64,000 nucleotides of DNA from CAUPWF01 sp964369775 (GTDB taxonomy: Bacteria > Bacillota > Clostridia > Lachnospirales > Lachnospiraceae). Positions 47,918 to 56,307 of the stretch are shown in pieces (position 1 is the stretch's first letter; each line of letters starts with the position of its first letter). The notes beneath the pieces were generated by a model. That model was given only the letters and a program-made list of their open reading frames with translations, made no database searches and had not been told where the DNA came from. The DNA lies in assembly GCA_964369775.1 (NCBI GenBank), contig CAYJHQ010000012.1, forward strand, positions 1 through 64,000. The letters are read 5' to 3'. The position numbers were made by a program, and so were the translations under genes.

Positions 47918-50900
47918 TTAGATGCTAAAGTGACTTTTCTTTTTCTTCAATAAGAACATTGCTGCTCCTACCATAGTTATAAGAGTTGTTGCCACTCCTG
48001 CTACTAAGATACCAATTGCTCCCGCATCTCCCGTTTTAAGCTGTTCGATGAACGGCTTTTCAACTTCGTAAGAAACTGTTTGTTTCTCATCATTGATATC
48101 CGTGTGTTCTGCAATTTTAATACCTTGCTCATTGTACAATGTTTCAAATACAACGATTTGTGTGTCATGTGGGATCTTAGATCCATTGAATGTGAATTCC
48201 ATATCAACTTCTCCCGCTGTTCCCATAGCCACGAATGACTTACTAGCTGTTACTGTTTTTCCATCTACAAGTAGTGGTTGTCCAGTTGCCTTATCCATTA
48301 AGATACCTTCGATATGGTATGTCTCTCCTTGAACAAGTCCTTTGTAAATTACCTTGTCGATAATTGTATTAGACTCTGAGAAATATGCCTCTCTTGTTCC
48401 CGACTCTTTGTCGATTGCAACAGTTCCGATAGATGGTGCCTCCTCTGTATATGTTACAGTTTGATTTTCATCTTCGATATCTTTATGTTCTGCTACTACT
48501 TCGTCTTTTTCGTTTCCTTCTTCGTCAATTACAACGTCGATAAGTGTTTCAAATACTACAATTTCTACACCATCTTCAAGGAATGTTCCATCAAATGCAA
48601 ACTCAATAGTAGTACTTCCGTTTACATCTTCTGCTAAAAATGTTCTTTCAGCAGTTACTTCTTTGCCATCTACGATAAGTGGCTTGTTAGTTGCCTTGTC
48701 CATTAAAACACCCTCTAACTTATACTCTTTTCCTTTTTCAAGGTTGTAGTAATATACAGTATCAACGATTGTGTTTTTCTCTCCAAGTGTACCAACGTGT
48801 GTATTGCTATCTTTGTCTACAGCTTCTGTTCCAATATATGGCTCATCTGGCTCTATATATGTTACTGTCTGATCTACCGACTCAATATCTTTGTGCTCAG
48901 CAACCACATTTCCGTCTGCGTCTAACATTGTTTCAAATACTACTATTGCAGTAGTTTCTGTTAATCCTTTGATTTCAAAATCAAGGAATACGCTTCCGCT
49001 TGGCTTTCCTTCTTCTACTGTAAACTCCTTAGTCGCTGTGACTCTTTCACCATTTACAAGTAATTCTTCGCCTGTTGCCTTATCCATCAAGATACCTTCC
49101 ATAGTGTACGTACCAGGCTCAATATTTTCATACATAACCTCGTCTGTAATTGTAAGATTCTCTTTGATGTTAGTTACTTTCTCGCCAGTCTCTTTATCAA
49201 TAGCAGTTGTGCTGATTAATGGTTTTGGCGCTGGTTTGAAAATTACTGTTTGTGAAGATGAATTGATGTCAGTGTGCTCGCCAGCTAATTCCCCGTCTAC
49301 GTCATACATTCTTTCAAATACTACAAGTGTATGTGACTCATCTAGGGATGTTCCGTCGAATACAAAGTCAAGTGAAATGCTTCCATTTGGCTTTCCTTCT
49401 TCAACAGTGAACTCTTTTGTTGCTGTTACAGGCTTTCCATCTACTAAGAACTCAGTTCCAGTAGTTTTGTCCATTAAAACACCTTCCATAGTGTATGTAC
49501 CTGGTTTAACATTTTCATACTCAACTACGTCTGTAATTGTTGTAACGACTCCAAATTCTCCAACCTTATTGCCTGTCTCGGCGTCATAAGCGCTTGTCTT
49601 AAGCTCTGGTTTTACTTCAAGATCGTTTGTTAATGTTCCAAGATTCACTACGTGATTGTTTCTATTGATTGTGATTGTGAAAGGTGCAAATAACTCAAAT
49701 CCTTCGTTTGACTCACAAGGTAATTCTTCGATTGTATAAGATCCGTAAGGTAATGCCCCTCTTGTATCTTTTAATGCATCAATCGCTCCAAACCAAACAC
49801 CATCAGTGTTTTCTTCCCCTCTGTTTGTGTTGTTGCTGTGCAAGTTCCACTCAGAAGATGTTGAAGCATATCCATTCTCATCAGTTACAATAATGTGACT
49901 TTCGCCAGATGTTGTATTTGTGATTTTGAATGGCACATTAGCCAATCTTGCCATAGTTCCATCTGCAATTTTAACAAGCTCTAAATCTCCACGAATAATT
50001 TCGTTTTTGATTGCTGTGTCAGTAGTTGTCATATCAACAAATACTCCGTTGTCATTTACAGTTACATCTCTCCACAAGATACCTTCTAACAAGTACCCGT
50101 TTGGTGCTTTGATTTCTGATACTGTATAATCCCCGTAAGGAAGTGTGTTATCTTCTGTCTTAGCAATTCCGTTTTCATCAGTTAAAATAGTTTTTACAAC
50201 TTCATTCTCCCCATAAAGAACACCGTCTACTAGCACTGGCTTCTCGTTACGAGAAATAATCTCGAACTGAGCCCCTTGTAAAGTAGCTCCTCCTTGTGGT
50301 TCGTTTGTATCTAACTCGATATCATACTTAGCAACCTCTAGTCCGCCACGGATTACATTATCCTTAATAGCTGTTGAGTCAGTAGTTAAATCTACCATCT
50401 CTCCATCTGCTACCACTGCGAATGATCTTTCGGTTTCTCCCAAAATCAAATAACCTTCTGGGGATTTAACCTCTCTTGCTAAATATTCTCCATATGGAAG
50501 AACATCATTTGCTGTTGCTGCATTTCCGTCTGCATCAGTAGTCAAAGTAAGTACTGTTTCTCCATTTGCATAAGATGCTCCATTCACGATTACAGGATTT
50601 TCATTCATATTAACGATTGCAATTTCTGCACCCTCTAATGTAGCTGCACCTTGTGCTGTATCAGTTTCGATGTCCATTTTTGCAACAGATACTCCGCCAC
50701 GCATAATTTCTTCTTCTGATACTGGAATGTTGTAGGTTGGAATTACTCCTAACCCTGCATCTTCTTTGATTTGGCGAACGAATAATTCGTCATTTAGCAA
50801 GTAGCCTTCCGGAGCTTTTGTTTCCTGAACGGTTAGTGTTCCAAGAGGCATTGATACCGCTCCAGACGCTCCATAATAAAAATCATCCCCAGATACTAAA

Positions 50901-53182
50901 AATGCTTCACTAAAATATAAAAATCCATTCTCGTTTGTCTCAAATACCCATTCTTTAGCAGCTGCATGCCCCTCTGTAACCGGATCTACAGTTTCATCAT
51001 CCAATAATACTGGATAATATCTAAATGTATATTGCGCTCCTTGCAGGCTTGCACTACCTTGCTGCTGCTCGTCTGTTAAAAGGTCCGCATCTTGCTTCTT
51101 AAGTAGTACCGCAATCGGGTCATCCATTGGAATGTCTTGTACATTAAGCACTTCGTCTTTTCCCGCTTCTACATCAATTGGATAAACTGTTGTATCTAGC
51201 ATGTACCCCTTTGGAGCTGTAAGCTCTTTCACATAGTAACGACCTGCAGTCAAATCAACCTTGTTTGTGTTTCCATTTGCATCAGTTGTAAGTGTTCCTA
51301 CCTGCTTTGTTGCTGCTGAATCACTGAATATTCCATAAGTTGCTCCAGCAAGTGAATAACAGCTGTTTCCATTTGTCATTTCTGGATTAGATGAAGCCTT
51401 CTTTAATGAAGCTGTTCCATTAGAAGGCGCTACAGCCATTTTGAACACTCCTGCTCCTTGTTGATCATAATCATTATATGGATCTCTTGCATTGTGGTTT
51501 GTAGAAACAATACCAACAATGATATACGGATTCGCGTCATTTACGTGAGATGCATCAATGATGCGAATACCAACATTTTGGTTTTGAGCTGTCATCATTC
51601 CATCAACATATCCATCTGGGTCGCCAAATGGGATATCCACATGAATACACTTTAATCCGATTTTTTTGAATGTGTCAGGGTCGAATGAAAGAGTTGTTCC
51701 CATGTTGCTTTCGTATTCTCGATACCCAGAGCCCAAATCCCACAACTGCGTAATGAATGCTCTCGCCTCTTCATATGTTTCAAAATCATCAAGCCCGTCT
51801 AAATTTCCGTGTAAAATATTGTTATAAAAATTCTCTAAATTTGGATCCCCAGACATTGACGCGTGGTATGGAAGCGACAAACCTGGAGTTAATCCCGGTT
51901 CTTCTCCCCACGATCCAGAAATATTGTACTGAACAATTGTTTGCCCTTCAATTAAAAACCACTCTCCTTCCGTTGGTGTTTGACTAAACAACCAAGGAGC
52001 ATCAGTGGCTGACCAATACCAGGCCTCTGCAACTCTCGCCTGTTTTGTTTTTGGAGCAGCCTCTCCAACTACGACGTCTAGACTAATTGCCGTTGGAACA
52101 AATGCGTTGATGAAAATTGTTCCATTCTCTGAATCGTACATAAATTCATCTTCGCGCAACTCAACCCCATTTAGGTAGAGGCTGACTTTTTCAATCTCTG
52201 TTCCTGGGTCTGCAATTGGCGCTATCGTTGTTACCGAGAAGTACGATGTTGTAAATTCTGACGAACTGTATACCCCATCAACATCGCTCTTGTTTTCTAT
52301 GTGAACAGCTTTTTCGATAGCAGAATCAGGCACTTGATAAAGAAGTTGTCCAGTAATATTTCCAACTCCTGCTCCTTCTTTATTTTCAGTGGTGTAAGCT
52401 TTTGGGATGTAAGCGATTCCTGAAGCCTTATCGTAAACTACATCTTCTATGCTTTCCCCATTTAGATTCGAATATGCAAATGCATAATCCACAACGCTTG
52501 CTCCCTCTGTCCACCTCATCGAGTCGATAAACGCTACATAGTACTCACTGTCTGAATCCATATCAAACATCGTAACTGTATGCTCGGTTGGATATAAATA
52601 TTGCGCGTTTTCAGCAGCTAGAGCCTCATGGAATGTCATTGCTCCCGACTCTGTAATAGTGTGCTTTAGTGGCAATAACTCTGACGCTTGTGGCGTTGAT
52701 GGATTTGGAACATAGTTCTTATCAACATACTTCATCAAGTAATCTTCACTAGATAAAATCTCCACTGCAGATCTTGCAAATGTATTAGCTGTTGGTGCCG
52801 AAATGTCCCCTCTTAAGTTAAAACCTACAGCTTTAACGGTTACATCCTCAGCAGGCATTTTGAATGTTAGTGATGTGTGGGTGTTTTGAAACTCTATATC
52901 TTCTTCACTTTCCACCCCACTTACTTGTACCCCCTGAAATTCAAAGTACATGTTTTTGTCTACGTCAATTGTAACTTTGTCCCCAGCTTCATATTCTAGT
53001 TTTTCACTAGTCATCTTGCAATCAGGATCATCTTGGATGATTACCTCGAATGTGGGCTTTGTCGCTGCTTCTACACTTGATTGTTCTTCGGCAAATGCTG
53101 TGAACGACGATAGCAAGGTTGTTGCTAGCAGTGTTGCAGCTAAAGTTTTCCTTGAAAACTCTTTAAATCTTTTTCTCAACAT
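47918..53182 (-). CDS. Giant wall-anchored adhesin with SpaA and VaFE repeats
   Basis: Protein of 1754 residues. A signal peptide (first 31 residues, ending AFA) is followed by a 550-residue N-terminal region with aromatic-rich loops, then about five SpaA/prealbumin-like domains (starting near 587, 690, 830, 945, 1064; each with K.D and the closing E.....GY pattern, which form Lys-Asn isopeptide bonds) and four VaFE repeats of about 130 residues (starting near 1192, 1319, 1447, 1580; T..A.D..(S/T)G.., VVFE.(L/M), AEH.DI....QTV), a type that forms Thr-Gln ester bonds. The end has a sorting-like LKTGD, a membrane segment and a KKKKS tail. Such rods mediate cell contact; here it likely serves mating. 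Long 5' leader of about 155 bp. Confidence 0.9.
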   Translation of the reverse strand: MLRKRFKEFSRKTLAATLLATTLLSSFTAFAEEQSSVEAATKPTFEVIIQDDPDCKMTSEKLEYEAGDKVTIDVDKNMYFEFQGVQVSGVESEEDIEFQNTHTSLTFKMPAEDVTVKAVGFNLRGDISAPTANTFARSAVEILSSEDYLMKYVDKNYVPNPSTPQASELLPLKHTITESGAMTFHEALAAENAQYLYPTEHTVTMFDMDSDSEYYVAFIDSMRWTEGASVVDYAFAYSNLNGESIEDVVYDKASGIAYIPKAYTTENKEGAGVGNITGQLLYQVPDSAIEKAVHIENKSDVDGVYSSSEFTTSYFSVTTIAPIADPGTEIEKVSLYLNGVELREDEFMYDSENGTIFINAFVPTAISLDVVVGEAAPKTKQARVAEAWYWSATDAPWLFSQTPTEGEWFLIEGQTIVQYNISGSWGEEPGLTPGLSLPYHASMSGDPNLENFYNNILHGNLDGLDDFETYEEARAFITQLWDLGSGYREYESNMGTTLSFDPDTFKKIGLKCIHVDIPFGDPDGYVDGMMTAQNQNVGIRIIDASHVNDANPYIIVGIVSTNHNARDPYNDYDQQGAGVFKMAVAPSNGTASLKKASSNPEMTNGNSCYSLAGATYGIFSDSAATKQVGTLTTDANGNTNKVDLTAGRYYVKELTAPKGYMLDTTVYPIDVEAGKDEVLNVQDIPMDDPIAVLLKKQDADLLTDEQQQGSASLQGAQYTFRYYPVLLDDETVDPVTEGHAAAKEWVFETNENGFLYFSEAFLVSGDDFYYGASGAVSMPLGTLTVQETKAPEGYLLNDELFVRQIKEDAGLGVIPTYNIPVSEEEIMRGGVSVAKMDIETDTAQGAATLEGAEIAIVNMNENPVIVNGASYANGETVLTLTTDADGNAATANDVLPYGEYLAREVKSPEGYLILGETERSFAVVADGEMVDLTTDSTAIKDNVIRGGLEVAKYDIELDTNEPQGGATLQGAQFEIISRNEKPVLVDGVLYGENEVVKTILTDENGIAKTEDNTLPYGDYTVSEIKAPNGYLLEGILWRDVTVNDNGVFVDMTTTDTAIKNEIIRGDLELVKIADGTMARLANVPFKITNTTSGESHIIVTDENGYASTSSEWNLHSNNTNRGEENTDGVWFGAIDALKDTRGALPYGSYTIEELPCESNEGFELFAPFTITINRNNHVVNLGTLTNDLEVKPELKTSAYDAETGNKVGEFGVVTTITDVVEYENVKPGTYTMEGVLMDKTTGTEFLVDGKPVTATKEFTVEEGKPNGSISLDFVFDGTSLDESHTLVVFERMYDVDGELAGEHTDINSSSQTVIFKPAPKPLISTTAIDKETGEKVTNIKENLTITDEVMYENIEPGTYTMEGILMDKATGEELLVNGERVTATKEFTVEEGKPSGSVFLDFEIKGLTETTAIVVFETMLDADGNVVAEHKDIESVDQTVTYIEPDEPYIGTEAVDKDSNTHVGTLGEKNTIVDTVYYYNLEKGKEYKLEGVLMDKATNKPLIVDGKEVTAERTFLAEDVNGSTTIEFAFDGTFLEDGVEIVVFETLIDVVIDEEGNEKDEVVAEHKDIEDENQTVTYTEEAPSIGTVAIDKESGTREAYFSESNTIIDKVIYKGLVQGETYHIEGILMDKATGQPLLVDGKTVTASKSFVAMGTAGEVDMEFTFNGSKIPHDTQIVVFETLYNEQGIKIAEHTDINDEKQTVSYEVEKPFIEQLKTGDAGAIGILVAGVATTLITMVGAAMFLLKKKKSHFSI

Positions 53183-53338
53183 AATAGTCCTCTTTTCTTT
53201 ATTTTATTTTTTCAATGTGCGCACCTCAAAATAGAGGATTTGATTGTGAGTATTGATTTCTTTTTACGTCAATTTTTTTTTGTTAATCCTTTCTGTAATC
53301 TGTGACGCTTTACAAAGGCCTCTCTCTCACTCAGTGTT

Positions 53339-53344
53339 AATATG
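53339..53344 (-). promoter_or_regulatory. CATATT promoter box
   Basis: 157 bp upstream of the adhesin start; the long leader is unusual among these promoters. Confidence 0.45.
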
Positions 53345-53429
53345 TAGAAAAAGAACCTTGATGGAAGCGAAAGGTGTATTTTTTTGTATTTTTTTTTGCA
53401 ATTTTTATTAAAACGAGGTGGTTTTGGGT

Positions 53430-53457
53430 AAAAAAAGAAGACCTTGCGGTCTTTTTA
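53430..53457 (-). terminator. Intrinsic terminator
   Basis: AAAGACCGCAAGGTCTTC hairpin with seven T, 150 bp after the stop of 53606-54718. Confidence 0.85.
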
Positions 53458-53482
53458 ATCCCTGGAAAGGGGGTTTGTTTTT

Positions 53483-53495
53483 GGAACTGAGTTCC
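53483..53495. repeat. 13-bp palindrome GGAACTGAGTTCC
   Basis: Exact copy between 53606-54718 and its terminator. Confidence 0.95.
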
Positions 53496-53562
53496 AATTT
53501 TAATACCTTCTATGGTCATCTGTAGAATAATCCGAATCTAATCCTATTAAATGCAAGATGGT

Positions 53563-53575
53563 GGAACTGAGTTCC
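53563..53575. repeat. 13-bp palindrome GGAACTGAGTTCC
   Basis: Exact copy with the arms extended to GGTGGAACT; a nine-pair hairpin without U-run. Confidence 0.95.
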
Positions 53576-53605
53576 ACCCTTTCTTTACCCCTTAAAGGTT
53601 GTTTG

Positions 53606-54718
53606 TTATTTCCAATCCCCACAAGTTGTACATTTATATCCTTGAAGTTCTTTCTTTGTACTTGCTGGTGTATCAATCACTTGCTCTGTTACAGCAGGGT
53701 GATTGATTGTTTCCGTTCCAGTTTGGACTTGGACCGGAGACGAGTGGTGCCCCCCGCACTCATAATAGCCCGCTAAAACTCTTTCTTCTGCATGGGCAGC
53801 TTCTCTTCCCGTCACATCTGCCCCGCAACCGTTGCAAATTGATCTGTACTGCGTTGAGTAAATCGGCTTAGTCTCTGTCCACGCCTCTTTCGTCGTCACT
53901 GTCTTGTAAGTAGCTGGAATAGTCACAGTCTCGTACACTGCTTGATAGTCATGAGTATGCTTTTCTTCATCTTTAGAGCTTGAAGAACTGCTTGAGCTTG
54001 AAGAACTGCTTGAGCTTGAAGAACTGCTTGAGCTTGAAGAGTTGCTTGACTCAGTTGAAGGCTTTGTAGCACTCTCTGTTTTAGAATCTTCTTCTGTTTT
54101 AGAGTCTTCTTTTTCTGAATTGTCTTCTTTTTCTGAATTGTCTTCTGTTTTAGAGTCATCTTTGTCAGAAGTTGCTGCTTCTTCTTTATCTGCCTCTACC
54201 TCTACTTCAACTTCAACTTCTTCTCCGTCGATAAATGGCTTCACTGTTTCTGTTACTACATTGCTCTCTTTATCTGTTACTGTTTCTTTTATATTCGCAT
54301 CTGCAAAGTCTTGTTCGTGAGCTTCATACTCATCTTTCGGGATGTTGATTGTGAAATCCACTGTTCCGCTCTCTGCGTCTGCTACAAATGTTAAAGTTGT
54401 TCCGAATGTTTTTCCCTGCAGAGATAACTCTTCTCCTTCAGCATTAATAAGTTGTGCGTCTATAGTATATTCTTCTCCGACTGTTAGTCCGCTGTATTCG
54501 TGTGTATATTTGAATCCTACTTCTTCTATAACTTCTTCTTTTTCTTCAGCTTCTACGGTAGCCTCTGTTTTATTTACTGGCTCGCTTCCGCTTCCTTGGT
54601 ATGCTACAACTCCTACTGTCGCTGCTAATATAAGTACTCCTGCTAGGATTCCTGCTGCTGTTTTCTTTCTAGTTATGATAACCCCTTTGATCTTGTTCAT
54701 TAATTCTTTTACTTTCAT
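53606..54718 (-). CDS. Membrane-anchored surface protein with poly-Ser linker and zinc-ribbon-like end
   Basis: Protein of 370 residues. A basic N-terminus and one membrane segment (about 21-41, AAGILAGVLILAATVGVVAY) are followed by a VaFE-like beta domain (YSGLTVGEEYTIDAQLINAE, TVDFTINIPKDEY), an acidic Glu/Asp/Ser linker, about 24 Ser in a row, and a C-terminal module with H(T)HDYQAVYETV, CNGCGADVTG, YYECGGHH and CTTCGDW, as in 30065-31189. Probably outside the cell and zinc-binding. It has two class B promoters in tandem (54775-54818 and 54848-54890) instead of a CATATT box. Start after AAAAAGGAGAAAATT. Confidence 0.82.
   Translation of the reverse strand: MKVKELMNKIKGVIITRKKTAAGILAGVLILAATVGVVAYQGSGSEPVNKTEATVEAEEKEEVIEEVGFKYTHEYSGLTVGEEYTIDAQLINAEGEELSLQGKTFGTTLTFVADAESGTVDFTINIPKDEYEAHEQDFADANIKETVTDKESNVVTETVKPFIDGEEVEVEVEVEADKEEAATSDKDDSKTEDNSEKEDNSEKEDSKTEEDSKTESATKPSTESSNSSSSSSSSSSSSSSSSSSSSSSKDEEKHTHDYQAVYETVTIPATYKTVTTKEAWTETKPIYSTQYRSICNGCGADVTGREAAHAEERVLAGYYECGGHHSSPVQVQTGTETINHPAVTEQVIDTPASTKKELQGYKCTTCGDWK
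53977..54048. repeat. 18-bp tandem repeat, four copies
   Basis: AGCTTGAAGAACTGCTTG repeated four times (last copy with one change), encoding the poly-Ser linker of 53606-54718. Confidence 0.9.
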
Positions 54719-54774
54719 AATTTTCTCCTTTTTCTTCCTACTGTTATTTTCTTGTTTGCCTCATCGACTATTGT

Positions 54775-54818
54775 ATTGTACCACGATTGCGATTTTGCTA
54801 TATTTTTGCACGGAAGTT
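54775..54818 (-). promoter_or_regulatory. Class B promoter, proximal copy
   Basis: -10 TACAAT at 54775-54780; AACTTCCGTGCAAAAATA at 54801-54818, 20 bp upstream; serves 53606-54718. Confidence 0.75.
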
Positions 54819-54847
54819 GTTTTCCTCCCTTTCGCAACCACTACTAT

Positions 54848-54890
54848 ATTATGCCACAGATGAAAATTATTGTATTTTTGCAGGGAAGCT
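54848..54890 (-). promoter_or_regulatory. Class B promoter, distal copy
   Basis: -10 CATAAT at 54848-54853; AGCTTCCCTGCAAAAATA at 54873-54890, 19 bp upstream; 73 bp behind the proximal copy. Confidence 0.7.
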
Positions 54891-55321
54891 ACTTCTTCCC
54901 CTTTTTTGCATTTGTGCGTCCCTGCCACAACTAGGTTGCAGCAAGGATTCCACTTTCGTGGTTCGGTTACACAAATCAATGTATTGATGTCGTTTAAATA
55001 TAACTTTTTGGTTTTTCTGTGCAAAAAAACTGAGCCTTCAATTCCGACATTCCCAATTATAACCTCTTTTTCAAATAATTTCCACTACTTTTTTATCTTT
55101 TTTACTCCAGTTTACAATGTAACCTATTTGTCACCTTCGTAAAGTGGCTTAAATGGCTGATTTTCCCTAGCTTAATACTAACAACTGTCTTTAATGATTC
55201 ACTGATAATATGCGAAAAAAATGCAGTCGTGGAGAAAGAAATTAAATTATTTTTACTATTTTAGGAACTGAGTTCCAAAAAGTGGAAGGCGCGACAAGAC
55301 AAGACACAAAGCTTTTATAGG
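54891..55321. other. Gene-free stretch
   Basis: No convincing gene. Contains a CATATT box (55207-55212) pointing left with no gene within 400 bp in that direction, the palindrome at 55264-55276, and a small frame behind AAGGTGAC near 55130. A stop-free frame at 54761-55024 overlaps both class B promoters and lacks a ribosome site, so it is not listed as a gene. The stretch could give a leader RNA reaching 53606-54718. Confidence 0.5.
55264..55276. repeat. 13-bp palindrome GGAACTGAGTTCC
   Basis: Exact copy, 51 bp upstream of the orphan CATATT box at 55207. Confidence 0.95.
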
Positions 55322-55352
55322 GACAAAAAAGAGGTGGTCCTCCACCTCTTCA
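55322..55352 (-). terminator. Intrinsic terminator
   Basis: GAGGTGGAGGACCACCTC hairpin with six T, after the gene at 55355-56119. Confidence 0.85.
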
Positions 55353-55354
55353 CT

Positions 55355-56119
55355 CTATAACTCGTACTCGTCATCTATTTCTGGTTGCTGAACAGTCTTT
55401 ACAGTCTCTATTACTTTCTTGAGACTCTCTACAGTTTTTGCCAGCTCTTTATTATTCTCAACCAACTTCTCATTCTCTAACTGAAGCGCCCTATTCTCGT
55501 CTCTGCTCCGTTCATTCATTATCCGAAGCTCATTGAGTTCATTTGCTGCTCGGTCGCGATCATCCCTTAGCTTCTCCATCTTGACTTGACTATCTCCGAA
55601 GTTTTGAATCAATGCGTCTACTGTGTGCTTTAGCGCTACTGCATCTATATCATCTTTCGATAATCGCTCTGCTGCCTTCTCTCCTAAATGCGTCCTTTTT
55701 GTAACATAATCAACTCTTTTTCTCAAATCGCTAAGACGAGCGTTCAATGCGTTGTGCTCTATTGACAGAGAGTTGTATTGCACGCCATCCTGGCTGCCCC
55801 ATTGGACACTTGATACAGCTGCTAGTACATTTTCGATTTTATCCTCTAAATCCCCGATTTTATCTTCCACGTCTCCGATTTTGTCTTCCACGTCTCCGAT
55901 TTTGCCTTCCACGTCTCCAACTTTATCTCCTACACCTCCAACTTTGTCTTTTGCATCCCCAATTTTTTCTTCTGTTTTCTTTAATCGCTCATTTATCGAC
56001 TTCTTAATCTTAAAAAAGATTATCACCGCTGCGATTGTAATAAGTGTCGCTACTGCCGCCAATGCTCCCACACCCACTTCTTTGATCCACTCAACTAATT
56101 CATTTGCAATATCCATCAT
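55355..56119 (-). CDS. Membrane-anchored coiled-coil protein with heptad repeats
   Basis: Protein of 254 residues. One membrane segment near the N-terminus (about 17-36, ALAAVATLITIAAVIIFF) is followed by exact seven-residue repeats (KIGDVED and variants, residues 52-93) and a long coiled coil to the end. The pattern fits a rod reaching into the cytoplasm. Function unknown; comparable small coiled-coil membrane proteins occur in conjugation regions. The ribosome site is weak (AGAAGGGTAGGCATAAAGAA). Possible promoter boxes at 56159-56164 and 56211-56216. Confidence 0.72.
   Translation of the reverse strand: MMDIANELVEWIKEVGVGALAAVATLITIAAVIIFFKIKKSINERLKKTEEKIGDAKDKVGGVGDKVGDVEGKIGDVEDKIGDVEDKIGDLEDKIENVLAAVSSVQWGSQDGVQYNSLSIEHNALNARLSDLRKRVDYVTKRTHLGEKAAERLSKDDIDAVALKHTVDALIQNFGDSQVKMEKLRDDRDRAANELNELRIMNERSRDENRALQLENEKLVENNKELAKTVESLKKVIETVKTVQQPEIDDEYEL
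55837..55941. repeat. 21-bp tandem repeat, about five copies
   Basis: Units starting at 55837, 55858, 55879, 55900 and 55921 encode the KIGDVED heptads. The middle ones are nearly identical; the outer ones have drifted. Being a multiple of three, copy changes keep the frame. Confidence 0.85.
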
Positions 56120-56158
56120 TTCTTTATGCCTACCCTTCTAGTTTTTAGCAAATATTAG

Positions 56159-56164
56159 AATATG
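56159..56164 (-). promoter_or_regulatory. CATATT promoter box
   Basis: 40 bp upstream of the start at 56119; a second box, TATATT at 56211-56216, lies further up in the usual TTTTTATTTTT context. Confidence 0.45.
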
Positions 56165-56251
56165 ATAACAAGCTAGTTTTGTCAATCAAGGAATCCTTTC
56201 TTTTATTTTTAATATACAAAAAGCAGGACTTCCATCCCGCTCGTGTATTTC

Positions 56252-56264
56252 GGAACTGAGTTCC
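56252..56264. repeat. 13-bp palindrome GGAACTGAGTTCC
   Basis: Exact copy, 35 bp upstream of the TATATT box at 56211. Confidence 0.95.
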
Positions 56265-56286
56265 AACTTTTATGTTCTACGATTTC

Positions 56287-56299
56287 GGAACTGAGTTCC
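56287..56299. repeat. 13-bp palindrome GGAACTGAGTTCC
   Basis: Exact copy, 35 bp from the one at 56252, just after the hydrolase gene. Confidence 0.95.
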
Positions 56300-56307
56300 A
56301 AAATCCT

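Larger units (their letters stand above)
53183..53605. other. Gene-free leader and regulatory stretch
   Basis: Holds the 155-bp leader of the adhesin gene (with TTGACGTAAAAAG and an inverted GAGGATTTGATTGTGAG region, no gene), a CATATT box at 53339-53344, a terminator at 53430-53457 and palindromes at 53483 and 53563. T-rich runs (53375-53405) lie upstream of the promoter. Confidence 0.6.

Noticed and set aside
54761..55024. 87-codon frame on the minus strand
   Set aside because: It covers both class B promoters, has no ribosome site, and its sequence shows no domain.
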